NCBI GenBank assembly: GCA_037102815.1
Contig: BTPP01000003.1
Location: 5,642,001-5,706,000, forward strand
Source of the DNA: Neurospora intermedia
Taxonomy: Eukaryota; Ascomycota; Sordariomycetes; Sordariales; Sordariaceae
DNA length: 64,000 nt
Reading direction: 5' to 3'
The stretch's first letter is position 1, and each line of letters opens with the position of its first letter. Both the position numbers and the translations under genes were made by a program. The notes beneath the pieces were generated by a model, which worked only from the letters and a program-made list of their open reading frames with translations, did not search any database and had not been told where the DNA came from. This document shows positions 22,126-32,140 of this stretch, one piece after another.

Positions 22126-22880
22126 TAAGATATCTTGAACTTCGCACCGCCATCAATTAGCTGCGAAACTCGGCATATCTACCTAGATTATCAAAAAGAC
22201 TTAACTGACTAGAGGTAGCAGAGCGACGGATAGTTACCTTTGCCCACACCATCAAACCAATGAGCATTTCAAGCATGGCTTGTGTCCGGCTAGTCATAAC
22301 CAGTGCGAAATAAATACATGTAGGGAGATGGTGGTAGCAGCGACACGAAGGATGGTGCCTTGTGTTTAGGGTAACGGCGGGAAAATGGTGACTCAACAGT
22401 GACGGTCGAGAGAACATTTGGTTTGACTATCTACTCTTATTCGACTTTGCTGTACAGTCCGCAAATGAAAAGATGGCACAGAATGTTGTGTTGACACGGG
22501 AACACAGTACTGACTGAATCCATCTCTTTCCTATCCCCCTTCCGCTTGGCAGTGACCGTCGGACACTCGCACGCACGTAGCTAGGTAATCTTCTCGAGGC
22601 CAGCGGAAGTCGGGGAGTTTCATTACTGCTCTAAAAGATGTTCGTCCAGGCGTTGCCTGTAGAGATGTTCACAGTCATACATTTCTCCAGGGACAGCCAA
22701 ATCTTACTATCGCTTCTCTCGTTACTGGTGTTAGATCCTCCCAGTCTTCTGTCACTTCGGAGTTCCATCCATGTCCAACAGATTGCCATGCGGAACAGTC
22801 AAAGGGATTTCTACTAATTACCCCGGGAGCCTTGATTTCAGGCCGTCACGGCAACCGTTCCGGCATTCCTGGCCAAATAA

Positions 22881-23059
22881 GTGAAGGGAACTCATGAGGG
22901 AGCTCATAAGATCTTTTGTGCCGGACGGCAAACAGCACGCATCCGGACTCCCAAAACCTTCAAGGTTTTTCCACTTCCCCCCTTCACTTGATGCCGTCCC
23001 GTCGTCAAAGGGACGGGTTCCCCACATCCCCAACCCTTCACGTACGAAGGACCCTTCAC
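22881..23059. promoter_or_regulatory. Cluster of three CCCTTCAC octamers upstream of copy C
   Basis: Octamers lie at 22881-22888 (as GTGAAGGG), 22980-22987 and 23052-23059, 400-600 bp before the copy C start. They match those upstream of copies A and B. Confidence 0.55.
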
Positions 23060-23316
23060 CACCGCCGCCGTTCGGTCCAGGACACTCGACGATATCTTGG
23101 CATGAAGGTTGCGGAACGGAACCCTCAACATTCAGCGGGAATGTCCATTCACTCCTATTTTCTGTTTCCATTTCCGTCCTTAACCTTTGGAAAAAGTGGA
23201 GTGAGGACGACCGGCAAGGTTTGAGATGCCTTCACTTGTGGCCGTAGCCGGTGGCGATGGCAGGTGAAGTGTACTTGGATATTTTACGTGGAGTCCTGGA
23301 AATATTCCAAGAGTAG

Positions 23317-23323
23317 TATATAA
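23317..23323 (+). promoter_or_regulatory. TATA box of TOS1-like copy C
   Basis: TATATAA lies 149 bp upstream of the ATG at 23466, matching the placement in copies A and B. Confidence 0.7.
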
Positions 23324-23465
23324 CCACCCCATTCTCTCCTCATCTGTACATCTTCTCACCATCACCAACTCGAATATTGAGATCTCAACCCTTCGAGAAC
23401 AACGGTACTCAACTTCGATCAAGCAAGTAAGCAAGGCCGACCACAGTCGACCACCTAACAACGCC

Positions 23466-24754
23466 ATGAAGTCCAACATGGCGAGCATTATCATGGCTCT
23501 CGTGGCCTTCCTTTTCTTTATGGCATCCGTCGATTCGGTTGCCATCAACAATACCCTCTCCTTGGTTTCCAACTCTGGTCTTTCTTCTCGCTCTGTTCCT
23601 GGTCTGTTCCCCCGCGCGCACGCCGGCCCTCCCGACTCCGGCGTCTTCAACCCGCACTCCGTCACACCCGATACCCCCGCCGAGCCCAGAATGCAAACCG
23701 GCAGTCAGGACCTCTGCCAAGGCCACGACACGGACGAGAACGGAAACCACTTCTGTCAGAACGTCCAACAAGTCGTGTACACCAATGTGAACACTCCGCC
23801 CGGCCAGTACAAGGCCGTGACATCGATGAACAAGGACACAAGGCGTTGTGACATGGGTTTCAGGAACTTCGGTGGAGACTTGGCACCATTCAACGAACCA
23901 GTAAGTTATCCTCCACCTCCATCTCAATCCCACTCCCTGTACTAATTGCAATCCAAAACCAGATCTCTATGCACTTCCATGGTCCGCTTCATCTCAAACA
24001 GTTCGGTTTCTACCTCCCCAGCGCTGGCGGATCCTACGAGCGTAAAGGCTACTACCACGCTGCCAGCCAAACCTCGGAGCACCTCACGTTCATGGGTAAT
24101 TTTGGCGGCCAAGGCTCTGGTGTCTTCAGTGAAGCCTGGGGTGCCTCCCTTTCTTTCGCCAACGCCCACGGTGACGGCGGTGCCTCGAGTTCTACCATCC
24201 TCGCCGACGCTCCTGTCTCTGGTCAAGCCGACTTCTCAATCTTCTCTTCGGATTCTTGCTCCGACGGCTCATGCGGCTACGTCCAGCCCGGTGCCACAGC
24301 GCGCAAAGGGTTCTCTGGTACTTCGCGCATCTTTCTATTCGAATTTTCAATGCCGCACGATTCTGCGAACCCCGGCTTCGACAAGCCAGCCATCTGGCTC
24401 TTGAACGCCAGGATCCCGTACACACAACAGTACGGCACCTGCTCGTGCTGGGACTTTGGCTGTGGAGAGTTCGACATTTTCGAAGTGGTGAATAACGCCG
24501 ACACCAAGGCTTTGAGCACGTTCCATCTGAATCCGTTTGGTGCGGGCGATCCCAACTGGTTCAAAAGGCCGGTAGACGGGCCGATCAAGGTGCTGCTGTA
24601 CATGGATCCGAGCGAGGGCGGAAAGGTCAGCGTGAAGATGTTGGGTAGCAGTGATGGAAGTAGGTTCGGAGGTACCCTGTCGAAGGGAGAGGTGGATGGG
24701 TTGAAGGCGAGGAGTGGTGGGTTGGTCAGCGATTTCGCTATTCGCCGTCCTTAG
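23466..24754 (+). CDS. TOS1-like secreted cell-wall protein, copy C
   Basis: Third paralog in the tandem array. Two exons: 23466-23900 and 23963-24754, giving 408 residues, with a single 62-bp intron. That intron sits at the conserved position after the (A)PFNEP motif; the introns that interrupt copies A and B further downstream are absent here. There is a signal peptide (MASIIMALVAFLFFMASVDS, preceded by MKSN). Family motifs: QDLCQGHDT, HFCQNVQQVVYTN, GDLAPFNEP, CSDGSCGYVQPG, FLFEFSMPHD, CSCWDFGCGEFDIFE and GDPNWFKRPVDG. EFDIFE preserves the GH16-like E-x-D-x-x-E pattern. The role is inferred from the family: cell-wall glucan remodelling outside the cell. Confidence 0.9.
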
Positions 24755-25633
24755 AAATAGGCTAAAAGAAGGTTCGAGAGGGAGACCTGGATGGGCAGAA
24801 GACCTGGACCACTTAGAAGGTGTCTGGGGATGGGATTAGGGGCAAGCGCTGGACTTGGAAGGAAGATTTAGGGTGCTGAAAAGTTTGAGAAGAACGATTG
24901 GGATTTGGCGTCTTTGCTGGCTTGTTTTTCTCGCACGAGATACCCATTTGCTTTTTTCAGCACTTCTTTTCCACATAGCGACCACAGAAGTCGTGCAGGT
25001 AGTAAGTCAGTTCATATGAACCGAAAGTCACGGTCCCTTGTTGCCCTCGAGCTTTTTGTGACGTTCTGTCAGTTGTTGAAAGTCGGTAATGAACTTGGAT
25101 CTGGTTTCCCGGACTCTTGTCAATATATAGCAATTCGTTTGGACGAGGTGGATATGCCATTTGACAGTCAAAGTTCCGTCGCTGCGTCGTTCGAGTCAGC
25201 ACTTAGCGAACACCTACAAAAGAAGTGTTTGCTCACTTACCTGCCATTTCCATGAGTCTAAAGCAAAGAGGCCCTTCCAGTATCTAACCTCGGCACTTGT
25301 GTCAACCAAGGCTTGACTTTGGCTAGAACACCGGAAACTTTGACAGCAGCTCGCTTTCTCCTCAACCAACGGGGACCCAAAGTTGCAGCAACCACCTCCA
25401 AACCAACTCACACCCAACCGTCCGTGGATATCCATATTCATATTGCACACTCTTCAAATTTCCTTCAAAATAGTTGCCACAAAAAAATACCAAGCAGAAG
25501 CCGACAAAATTCGCGAGTGACCAAGGTGATGAAACCTACCACCCTTACTCCTACCGTCCCGTTGATGCTTGTTTGTAGTACATAAGCGAACATCCGCCGA
25601 ACATTTTCACTAACAACTCAAACAAAAACGCAA
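24755..25633. other. Intergenic between copy C and the truncated copy D
   Basis: No gene is recognised. The text just before 25634 (AACAAAAACGCAAG) has no similarity to the corresponding part of the other copies, so the homology of copy D starts abruptly. Confidence 0.5.
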
Positions 25634-25969
25634 GGCGGATGCTCCTGCTGGAACTCAGGCTGCGGCGAATGGGACATCTTCGAGATCCTGCACGCCGGCA
25701 AAGAAAAAGCCGAAACCACTTTCTACTTGGACCCGCCCGCCGGAGACGCGAACTGGATGCAGAGGCCCGTAGACCAGAACGCCCCTATCAAGGTAGCGGT
25801 GTGGTTTGATCCGGTGGACGGCGGTACAGCGAGCGTGAAGGTTCTGGGAAGGAGCGATGGCGTGGAGTTTGGTGGGCAGTTGGATGCGGGCGAGGTGGGA
25901 GACTTAAAGAAGAGGAGTGAGGGGGTGGTTAGCGAGACGAACTATGCCGTTCGTCGTGGTCAGGCTTGA
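25634..25969 (+). pseudogene. Truncated TOS1-like copy D (C-terminal third only)
   Basis: A 112-codon open segment homologous to the last exon of copy A. It begins inside the family at CSCWNSGCGEWDIFE and runs to the natural stop after NYAVRRGQA. By eye about 80% of residues match copy A (GDANWMQRPVDQNAPIKV, DGGTASVKVL, LKKRSEGVVSE). No signal peptide, start codon or upstream two-thirds is present, so it is most simply a 5'-truncated relic of a fourth tandem copy, or a partial duplicate. The reading frame is intact, so truncation may be recent, or the piece may be an exon of a transcript I cannot see. Confidence 0.75.
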
Positions 25970-26500
25970 TGGGTTGGCAACATGAGGTAGAGGTGTTGTT
26001 GGCGCGACAGGGAGGGGACTGGGATGAGTATGGAGAGGAGGTAGGAATCGAAGTGGTGGTCAACGGCTTTGTGATACCCATAATCAGACAGATTTACCTA
26101 ACATTTGATCCTCAATGTGGTCTTGGTGCCTCGTCGAGCATGATGCGAAAGACCGCCGTACCTAAACTGCTCTCCAGACCCTCAGCGCGTTGTACCTTCT
26201 TGCAATGACCCGGATAAATAGATTAGCAGTTGCCCAACACACCACAAATCAAGTCCAGCCCTGTACCTTCCATCAAGCCCATATTTCCACCACACTTACA
26301 CACGCATAACAGTCGTTCCTTCCCTCGTAGACCGATCACAAATCGCCAAGTGTCGTGGCTGCCAACATTCGGTGCATTCCACACCTCGCCTTTAATCCCA
26401 TCAAAAACAAAAGCCACAAAACACCAAACAACCCTTCACCAGTAACCAAACACCCCAAAAAAACATCGTCAAAAGCTGCAAAAAAAAAGAGAATTTCAAA
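25970..26500. other. Intergenic between the TOS1 relic and tRNA-Ser
   Basis: No gene is recognised. It contains one more CCCTTCAC octamer (26432-26439) and the A-run at about 26480-26488 that acts as a T-run terminator for the minus-strand tRNA. Confidence 0.5.
26480..26488 (-). terminator. Pol III terminator of tRNA-Ser
   Basis: A run of about nine A on the plus strand reads as a T-run on the minus strand, about 13 bp after the tRNA 3' end. This is the usual RNA polymerase III stop. Confidence 0.7.
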
Positions 26501-26598
26501 CGACGCGAGCAGGATTTGAACCTGCGCCTCCGAAGAGATTTGATAGGACCTCGACGCTAGTTCGAGTCAAACACCTTAGGCCACTCGGTCATCGCGCC
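26501..26598 (-). tRNA. tRNA-Ser(CGA) with a 16-nt intron
   Basis: The folded cloverleaf has a 7-bp acceptor stem (GGCGCGA with TCGCGTC, one G-U pair), A box TGACCGAGTGG, anticodon stem TTTGA/TCAAA, anticodon CGA and a long variable arm (CTC-TTCG-GAG). The T arm is GCAGG-TTCAAAT-CCTGC and the discriminator base is G (position 26501), all typical of serine tRNA. A 16-nt intron (26545-26560) interrupts the anticodon loop just after position 37, the canonical site for tRNA splicing endonuclease. A T-run terminator follows. The CCA end is not encoded, as expected for a nuclear tRNA. Confidence 0.93.
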
Positions 26599-27204
26599 TT
26601 TATTTCTTTGTGTTGAAAAATCTTGGCGGTGGTGGGGTTATGTACCACGACAAACTGGTAGGTATCAACAAGACAACCGGGATTTTTCGCTGGGAGTAAG
26701 TTTGCTCATGTTGGTCACTTGCGTTTTTTGTCAGGTTTCCGGTATTTGCTGGTTGCTGAGATTTCTGAAAGGGGTGTTTATCGTTGGTGTGTTCTGGAGA
26801 TGTTTAGTAGAGTGCGGCTTGAATTTGCGGTAGTCAAGGGGGATTTGAGGTGTCGAATTCGATTGGCTGTTGCAGCATGACATGAGATGGTCGGCAGATA
26901 CTCTGTGATACATGCTTTTTCTATTCCATGCGTAGATATTAATATGAGGACACCTCTTTTCAGTCAATGGTGGCGGAGATTTGCGGACTTTGGTTCAAGA
27001 TCGAGTGCCTACAAGCGCTGAGGACAGATGTCCTGCGTTGCGACTGTGGGTCGATCGCGAGCCGACTGAACGAGTCTCTGAAACCGTTCCTACTCCGCCA
27101 GTGATACAAGGCATCTTTCGAGCAAGGAAAAGAGGCAGATGGATTGATGCTACAAGAGGTCCATCGACCTATGAAGAGACCTGTCTAATTCTGCCTATAT
27201 GTGC
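26599..27204. other. Intergenic between tRNA-Ser and the HET gene
   Basis: This holds the upstream side of the minus-strand tRNA and the 3' flank of the minus-strand HET gene. Nothing else is recognised. Confidence 0.5.
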
Positions 27205-29593
27205 TTATATAATGGCGATAGTTCTCTCCGGAATGAGATCTAGCACCTCGCTGTGAATCGGCCCCCCCTTTTCGAAGTACCCTGCACGCTGAAAAACCAC
27301 ACCTTCATCGACGCCTTCGAGTCCTGGGGTGTTGACGACTTGACAAAGCATTAAGCCGTCAACGTATTCGTCATATCCAGTAGATCGGACCGAATAGCTA
27401 TAGAGTGCTTGAGATCTAGTAATGAAGACCATAAAAAGCCGAATGCGCGGTTCTTCGGCCAGATCCTCGAGCCAGACCATCTTCCGCACTGCGTCTGTAC
27501 CCTTGACGATTCCGTCCTGATGCACAGTATGTGGAAGCTTATCAAGGTAGCTGATGAAATACTTTTTAAGATTCACATAACCTTCATCCCAAGATATTTT
27601 CCATTCCGCAGCGTCGATGGCCTCCCTGACACGGCTATCTACCTGTTGGGAGGGACTTATTGTTAGGCCCGGATATGCTGACTTTCCGTCCCTGATGCTG
27701 AGAGGTCCAAGTAGACGGGACCTCAGGTGCAAAATGCCGCCCTTTACCGTACCAGCCTTATACCGTTCGTCCTCGTGAAGTACCTTGGCATCCACTACGC
27801 AGAAAATAGGTCTTGCCCTTGAGGCTGCCGCCGTGACTGGGCCCTCTACCGACGCCCAAGACCAGGAAGGGGCACGGTAGGGATCAGGCCGGTGCCAGCG
27901 AATTTGCATGTAGCTGTAGAACGCCCCAGAGTGGGATTTCCAACATAATCCTCTTCGTAATTGAGGTCGCCAAATGCCGGCAAGATAAGAGTTTCCGTCA
28001 AGAGAGAAGCCTGGGCCTCGTATGACGCTGAACATCTGTGCAAGCCCTGACAACGCGGGTAACTTATCATGAGGATAGGTCAAATCACACCAGGAGTATT
28101 GTTTGACGAGACAGTTCCATAGATAGGTCATTTTATCCTCTGACAGTTGTTTATACGGTGGATGCCGGGCAGGCCTGCCTCTAGTACGGTCCGTTTGGCC
28201 TACCAGAGAACCATCCAGTACCGCTCCGTGATGGGGAGAGTGCTGTCCAGGAGTGTTTAACGCATAGTATTGAACCCTGTCTTCTTCGCATTCTTCATCG
28301 AAACTCTCGGGGTCCCCTGCTGGAAACGCTTCGCTAGCAAGGGTATCGCGGCATTCCCACCAGAGCTGGTGATTGGTCATGAAGAGATGACGTCTTGATA
28401 GAATGCGTTCCTGCACAACCCAAGCGCGTAGATTGAGAGGCGAGTTGTCTATCTCCATCCCGTGCAAGTTATTAATCACAAGTTTTGGTTTGATCCGATG
28501 GAGGTATGATGGAAGTGGACCAGGCTTGCCTTTCTTGGGATCGCCATCGAGGATACCAGTCCATCGGGGTTCAATATTCAATGGCACATATACACCTAGA
28601 TCTCTGCGCTGGAAGCTCGCCTCGGAAGAATCTGCCGCAGCTGAAGCGCAAAGATTGAGAGAACTGTTGGCATACACGTCCTGCATCATGGCGGACTCTT
28701 TGGCCCAATCATCGCGGCTATTCTGTATGATGCACAGTGAATCAATCCAAATGTGTCGAAATCCAAGTGCTAGGCTGACAGAGATTGCCTCCCGATAACT
28801 GGTCGGTAAGCTTTGAACTTGAATGAGTGAACGTAGTTCTTCGATGTTGCCTCTCGTCCCTTTGTCTAGGTCGTCTTGAAGTAGTTTGAGAGCCTCGGAT
28901 TTCCCCCAGCAGTGTGAGAAAGCGACATAAGCATGACTCTTTACCTCTTTCTTGGTTTCGATGAGCTGTACCGAGGACTCGTCGTGGATGTAGATGAGCC
29001 TTGTAGGGTTAAAGGCAGGATCAACTGGTCCACATAATTCGTGGTTTTGGCGACATTTTTTAAGCCAGGATCTTGCAGTTTCCATGACTGCCTGATCAGC
29101 AAGACCGGCACGAGGATCAACAGAACGGATCGGCGCATCCGGACCTATATTAGTCAAGTGTTATTACTTGCACGGTCTCCTCACCCTGGTTTTGGTTCGT
29201 TTTGTCAGAATGCGGCCTAGACTTACTTGCTGTACTTATGAGCCTGAAAAAGATGATAAGATGCGACTTCATGAACCGGATGGAGAGATCCCCATGCTCC
29301 GTGTAGGGACCACAGACTAAACGTCTTTCAGCCGTAGGCATAGGTAAATCCAACGTGAACTCGGTGTAATAATCATAATCATCATTCTCATCCTCATCCT
29401 TATCCTCACCATGAGAGACCATGTCTTGAAGCTTGACGGAAACAGAACGGCAAATATAGCATCCTTCCTCAGCGGATCGCCTGAAACCGGCAACGGACTG
29501 ATGATGAGGCATGCGCCAGTTGATAACAAGCAGCCCGGTGAATATGCCATTGCACACGGCGCACAATCTGGTTGACATGGTACGCAGTCTCAA
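27205..29593 (-). CDS. HET-domain (heterokaryon incompatibility) protein
   Basis: Cytosolic protein of the fungal HET family, whose members trigger cell death after fusion of incompatible strains; many are uncharacterised. Two exons on the minus strand: 29593-29227 and 29144-27205, joined across an 82-bp intron (GTAAGT...ATATAG) so that LISTAS runs into PDAPIRSVDPRAG. The product is 768 residues; a second ATG five codons in (MSTRLCAVC) is also possible. The N-terminus has a CxxC (LCAVC) and a later EEGCYICRS, a common HET-protein lead. The HET domain spans about 185-325, with YVAFSHCWG, LPTSYREAI, GFRHIWIDSLCIIQ and WAKESAMMQDVYANS. Downstream parts (LNLRAWVVQERILSRRHLF, YRAPSWSWASVEG) are the usual C-terminal landmarks. 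The frame looks intact. Confidence 0.92.
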
Positions 29594-31137
29594 TCTCAGT
29601 CGTGTGGTGACATGCGGAAATGATCAGCGGTCAGTCGTCGGCTTCTGTTGCGCTTCTCCCGTTGAGCAGCGAGATCCGTGTTCGCCAGAGAGAAGAGTGG
29701 TCTTCTGTTGTATCTGTTGACGAGAAATACACTATGTTCGGGGACAGTTGAGGTTGTCAGGACGATGGAATCGAGACCACGGGTTGAGATGAGGGGAAAG
29801 TAGGCAGCCTTGACGAAACCTAGTTGATTGGCTGCCTGGAATGATCATTGATGCCCAACATGAAGGGCCAGCCTCAGCCCGTTCAGCTTTAGAAAAGTGA
29901 ACCGAGGCACAGCTGGATACTACCTAGGTACCAGAGTGACCAGGAAACCTTGGGTGTCGCCCTCTGTACGGCGAGAACCAGTCCTTTTGCTTCATCATCG
30001 TCTCCATAGTCCTTCTGTAACGAGGAAAATCGAATTAGATTGGTTGAAAACGTAGCATTCGTTATAGTGGTGCATGATAGGATAGGTCCAATGGAAGAGA
30101 AATCAACATAACGATCGAGCGTGTGGTTGCATCTTTCAAAGCTGCGAATACAACGAGGCGGCAGACACAGACAGCGGAGACTTGGAGAAGCTCTTATCTT
30201 ATCAGTGATATCCAGCTGAACCACAGCAAGCGAAATCGGAAGGGAAGGGTCGAATCGTCCTGTACCTGCTGCGGGAGGGCTGCTATCACTGTACCTTTCC
30301 TAATCCGACCAGAGTCATCACCATAGATGTGAATCGGTAGGCATATGTTGGGAAAAAGCCAAGTACCTGGTAATGTCAAAAAAACCGACTGATGAGACTA
30401 GTATGCCAAAGTACCTCCCGTCTACATCGCAAGAGGAAGAGTCCTTCCAAGCAACCGCGGGTGCACCTGCATTGTTCAATTCAGCTCCCACGTCCTCCAT
30501 GCAACTTTTGCATCTCTTTCTTCAGCAACACACCGACGTTCACTTGTGTACTGGAAGAAATCCAGACGGGTCCCAATCCATCGTTAAAAAGATTCGGGGT
30601 CTGGAGATAAAACGTAATGGTGTTTGGTGTTTGGCATTGCGACGGACGATGCTGAGTGGTTGCCACTGTTCGGTTTCGACATCTTGGCAGGGAATTGCAG
30701 GGAATCCGGGTGTGCCGCCCATCATGTGTCAAGGGAGATATCGGTTAGGGAACACCATTTTGGGATCGATGATGTAGTGTATAGTGCAGATTTGGGCGAT
30801 CTAGAATTGACCACTGATAAGTATCCTCGAGGTATCCTAGCTAATCACCACGCAGAGAAACCCCTTTCGAGAACATCTCGTCAGAGGTAATGCATGTGGT
30901 TGGCTGCGCGGGGTGCGTTCGTGTGGCTGCGTGAGCCGTAAACGGACTCGAATGATCAGCGCGAAATGTTCAGGAATGTTTTATAAGATGGCATCGTCCG
31001 ACTCATTGATGTCACGTTCCCGCACCTCCCGCCATAATTATCTCGAAGCTCGACAAACCATACAGAAATTAAACATTCTACGACGGACTCTTCGCTTTCC
31101 ACATTTACGAGCACCGACGACAGACATCACAACTACA
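29594..31137. other. Intergenic between the HET gene and the Par32-like gene
   Basis: Divergent spacer of about 1.5 kb. Short frames exist on both strands around 29890-30890, but they lack recognisable domains and convincing splice links. The right end is the leader of the Par32-like gene. Confidence 0.45.
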
Positions 31138-32140
31138 ATGGCAGGACCCGAAGTATCTCACGGCCGTGGCGGCGCCGGCAACATCAACCCCGACGACACC
31201 AAGTACGTTGACGGAGAAGTCGTCAGAGCAGGCTCTGAAGGCAGCCACGGTGATGGAGCGTTCAGCACCGGTCGCGGAGGTAAGGCATTCCATTCCACTT
31301 CTGCCTTTCCTCCATACCTCTACCTATCACCAACCCCCTTCGCGACAACGACGAAAGGACAAAGAGAAACCTGAAAGCGACCGGGTGGTGTGATGTCAAG
31401 CACACCTTCAACCGCTTATCTCGACCTACATACAATTCCCTTATCACCAGCCAAGCCCAGCTAGACCAGCCCACTGAACCCAGCCCTCTCGCGAAAGCTC
31501 GAAAGCGTCAAGGGGATCCATGTGAAAGATTGAAGGAAGCGAGTTCTTGTCCCACGTTTGCCAAGATCTCTTTCAGAGAGACAGCGATAAGACCAATCAA
31601 TCACCGAAACACGCTAGCGCTGTTTTTGTTCCCTATCCCATCCCCCAACTCCCCCCAGCCCAGCCCAGCCAGCCTAGCGCAATCTCACCACCATCACCAT
31701 TATCTTCGAATAAGTACTTACCACTAACATACCTTTTTTTTAAAAAAACAACAGGCGCAGCAAACATAGGCGACGCAGGCGTCGCCCCCCACCGTCGCGT
31801 CGACAAGGACATCATTCCCGACGCCGCCATCCGCCACTCTCAGGAAACGGAGAACTACCACACCGGTCGGGGCGGCGCCGGTAACGAGCGTCACGTTTCT
31901 CCGGCTGGTACTGGTAGCGGTAGTAGTCACAAGGCTGCTGCTGCTGCTGTTCCTGTGGACAGGGGGACGGGGGGTGGTATACCTGGTGTTAGTGGTGATC
32001 ATCATGTTACGCATGGGCACCATCATGGTACCCATGAGAGACAGCACAGTCTGGCGGATAAGTTGAAGTGGAAGATTTTTGGAAAGCCAAAGGGTCATGA
32101 GACTGAGGTTTCGCATGTTGGGGATGGTCCGGGTCACTGA
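31138..32140 (+). CDS. par32: Par32-like DUF3602 protein
   Basis: Small disordered protein with repeated GRGGAGN motifs, as in the fungal DUF3602 family that includes yeast Par32/Amu1, a TORC1-responsive inhibitor of ammonium transporters. Two exons: 31138-31279 and 31755-32140, giving 175 residues. The intron is 475 bp, long for this window, with donor GTAAGG and acceptor ACAACAG. The motifs seen are SHGRGGAGNI, FSTGRGGAAN across the junction, and YHTGRGGAGN, plus a His/Gly-rich stretch (HHVTHGHHHGTHE) and a basic helix (LADKLKWKIFGK). The fungal family match is clear; a role in nitrogen signalling is inference from yeast. Confidence 0.85.

Larger units (their letters stand above)
22126..23465. 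other. Intergenic between the MITE and copy C
   Basis: No gene is recognised. The right half contains the promoter of copy C, with three CCCTTCAC-type octamers and a TATA box. Confidence 0.55.

Noticed and set aside
29889-30777. Short frames on both strands between the HET and Par32-like genes
   Set aside because: None has a domain, and possible splice links could not be made consistent; left as intergenic.
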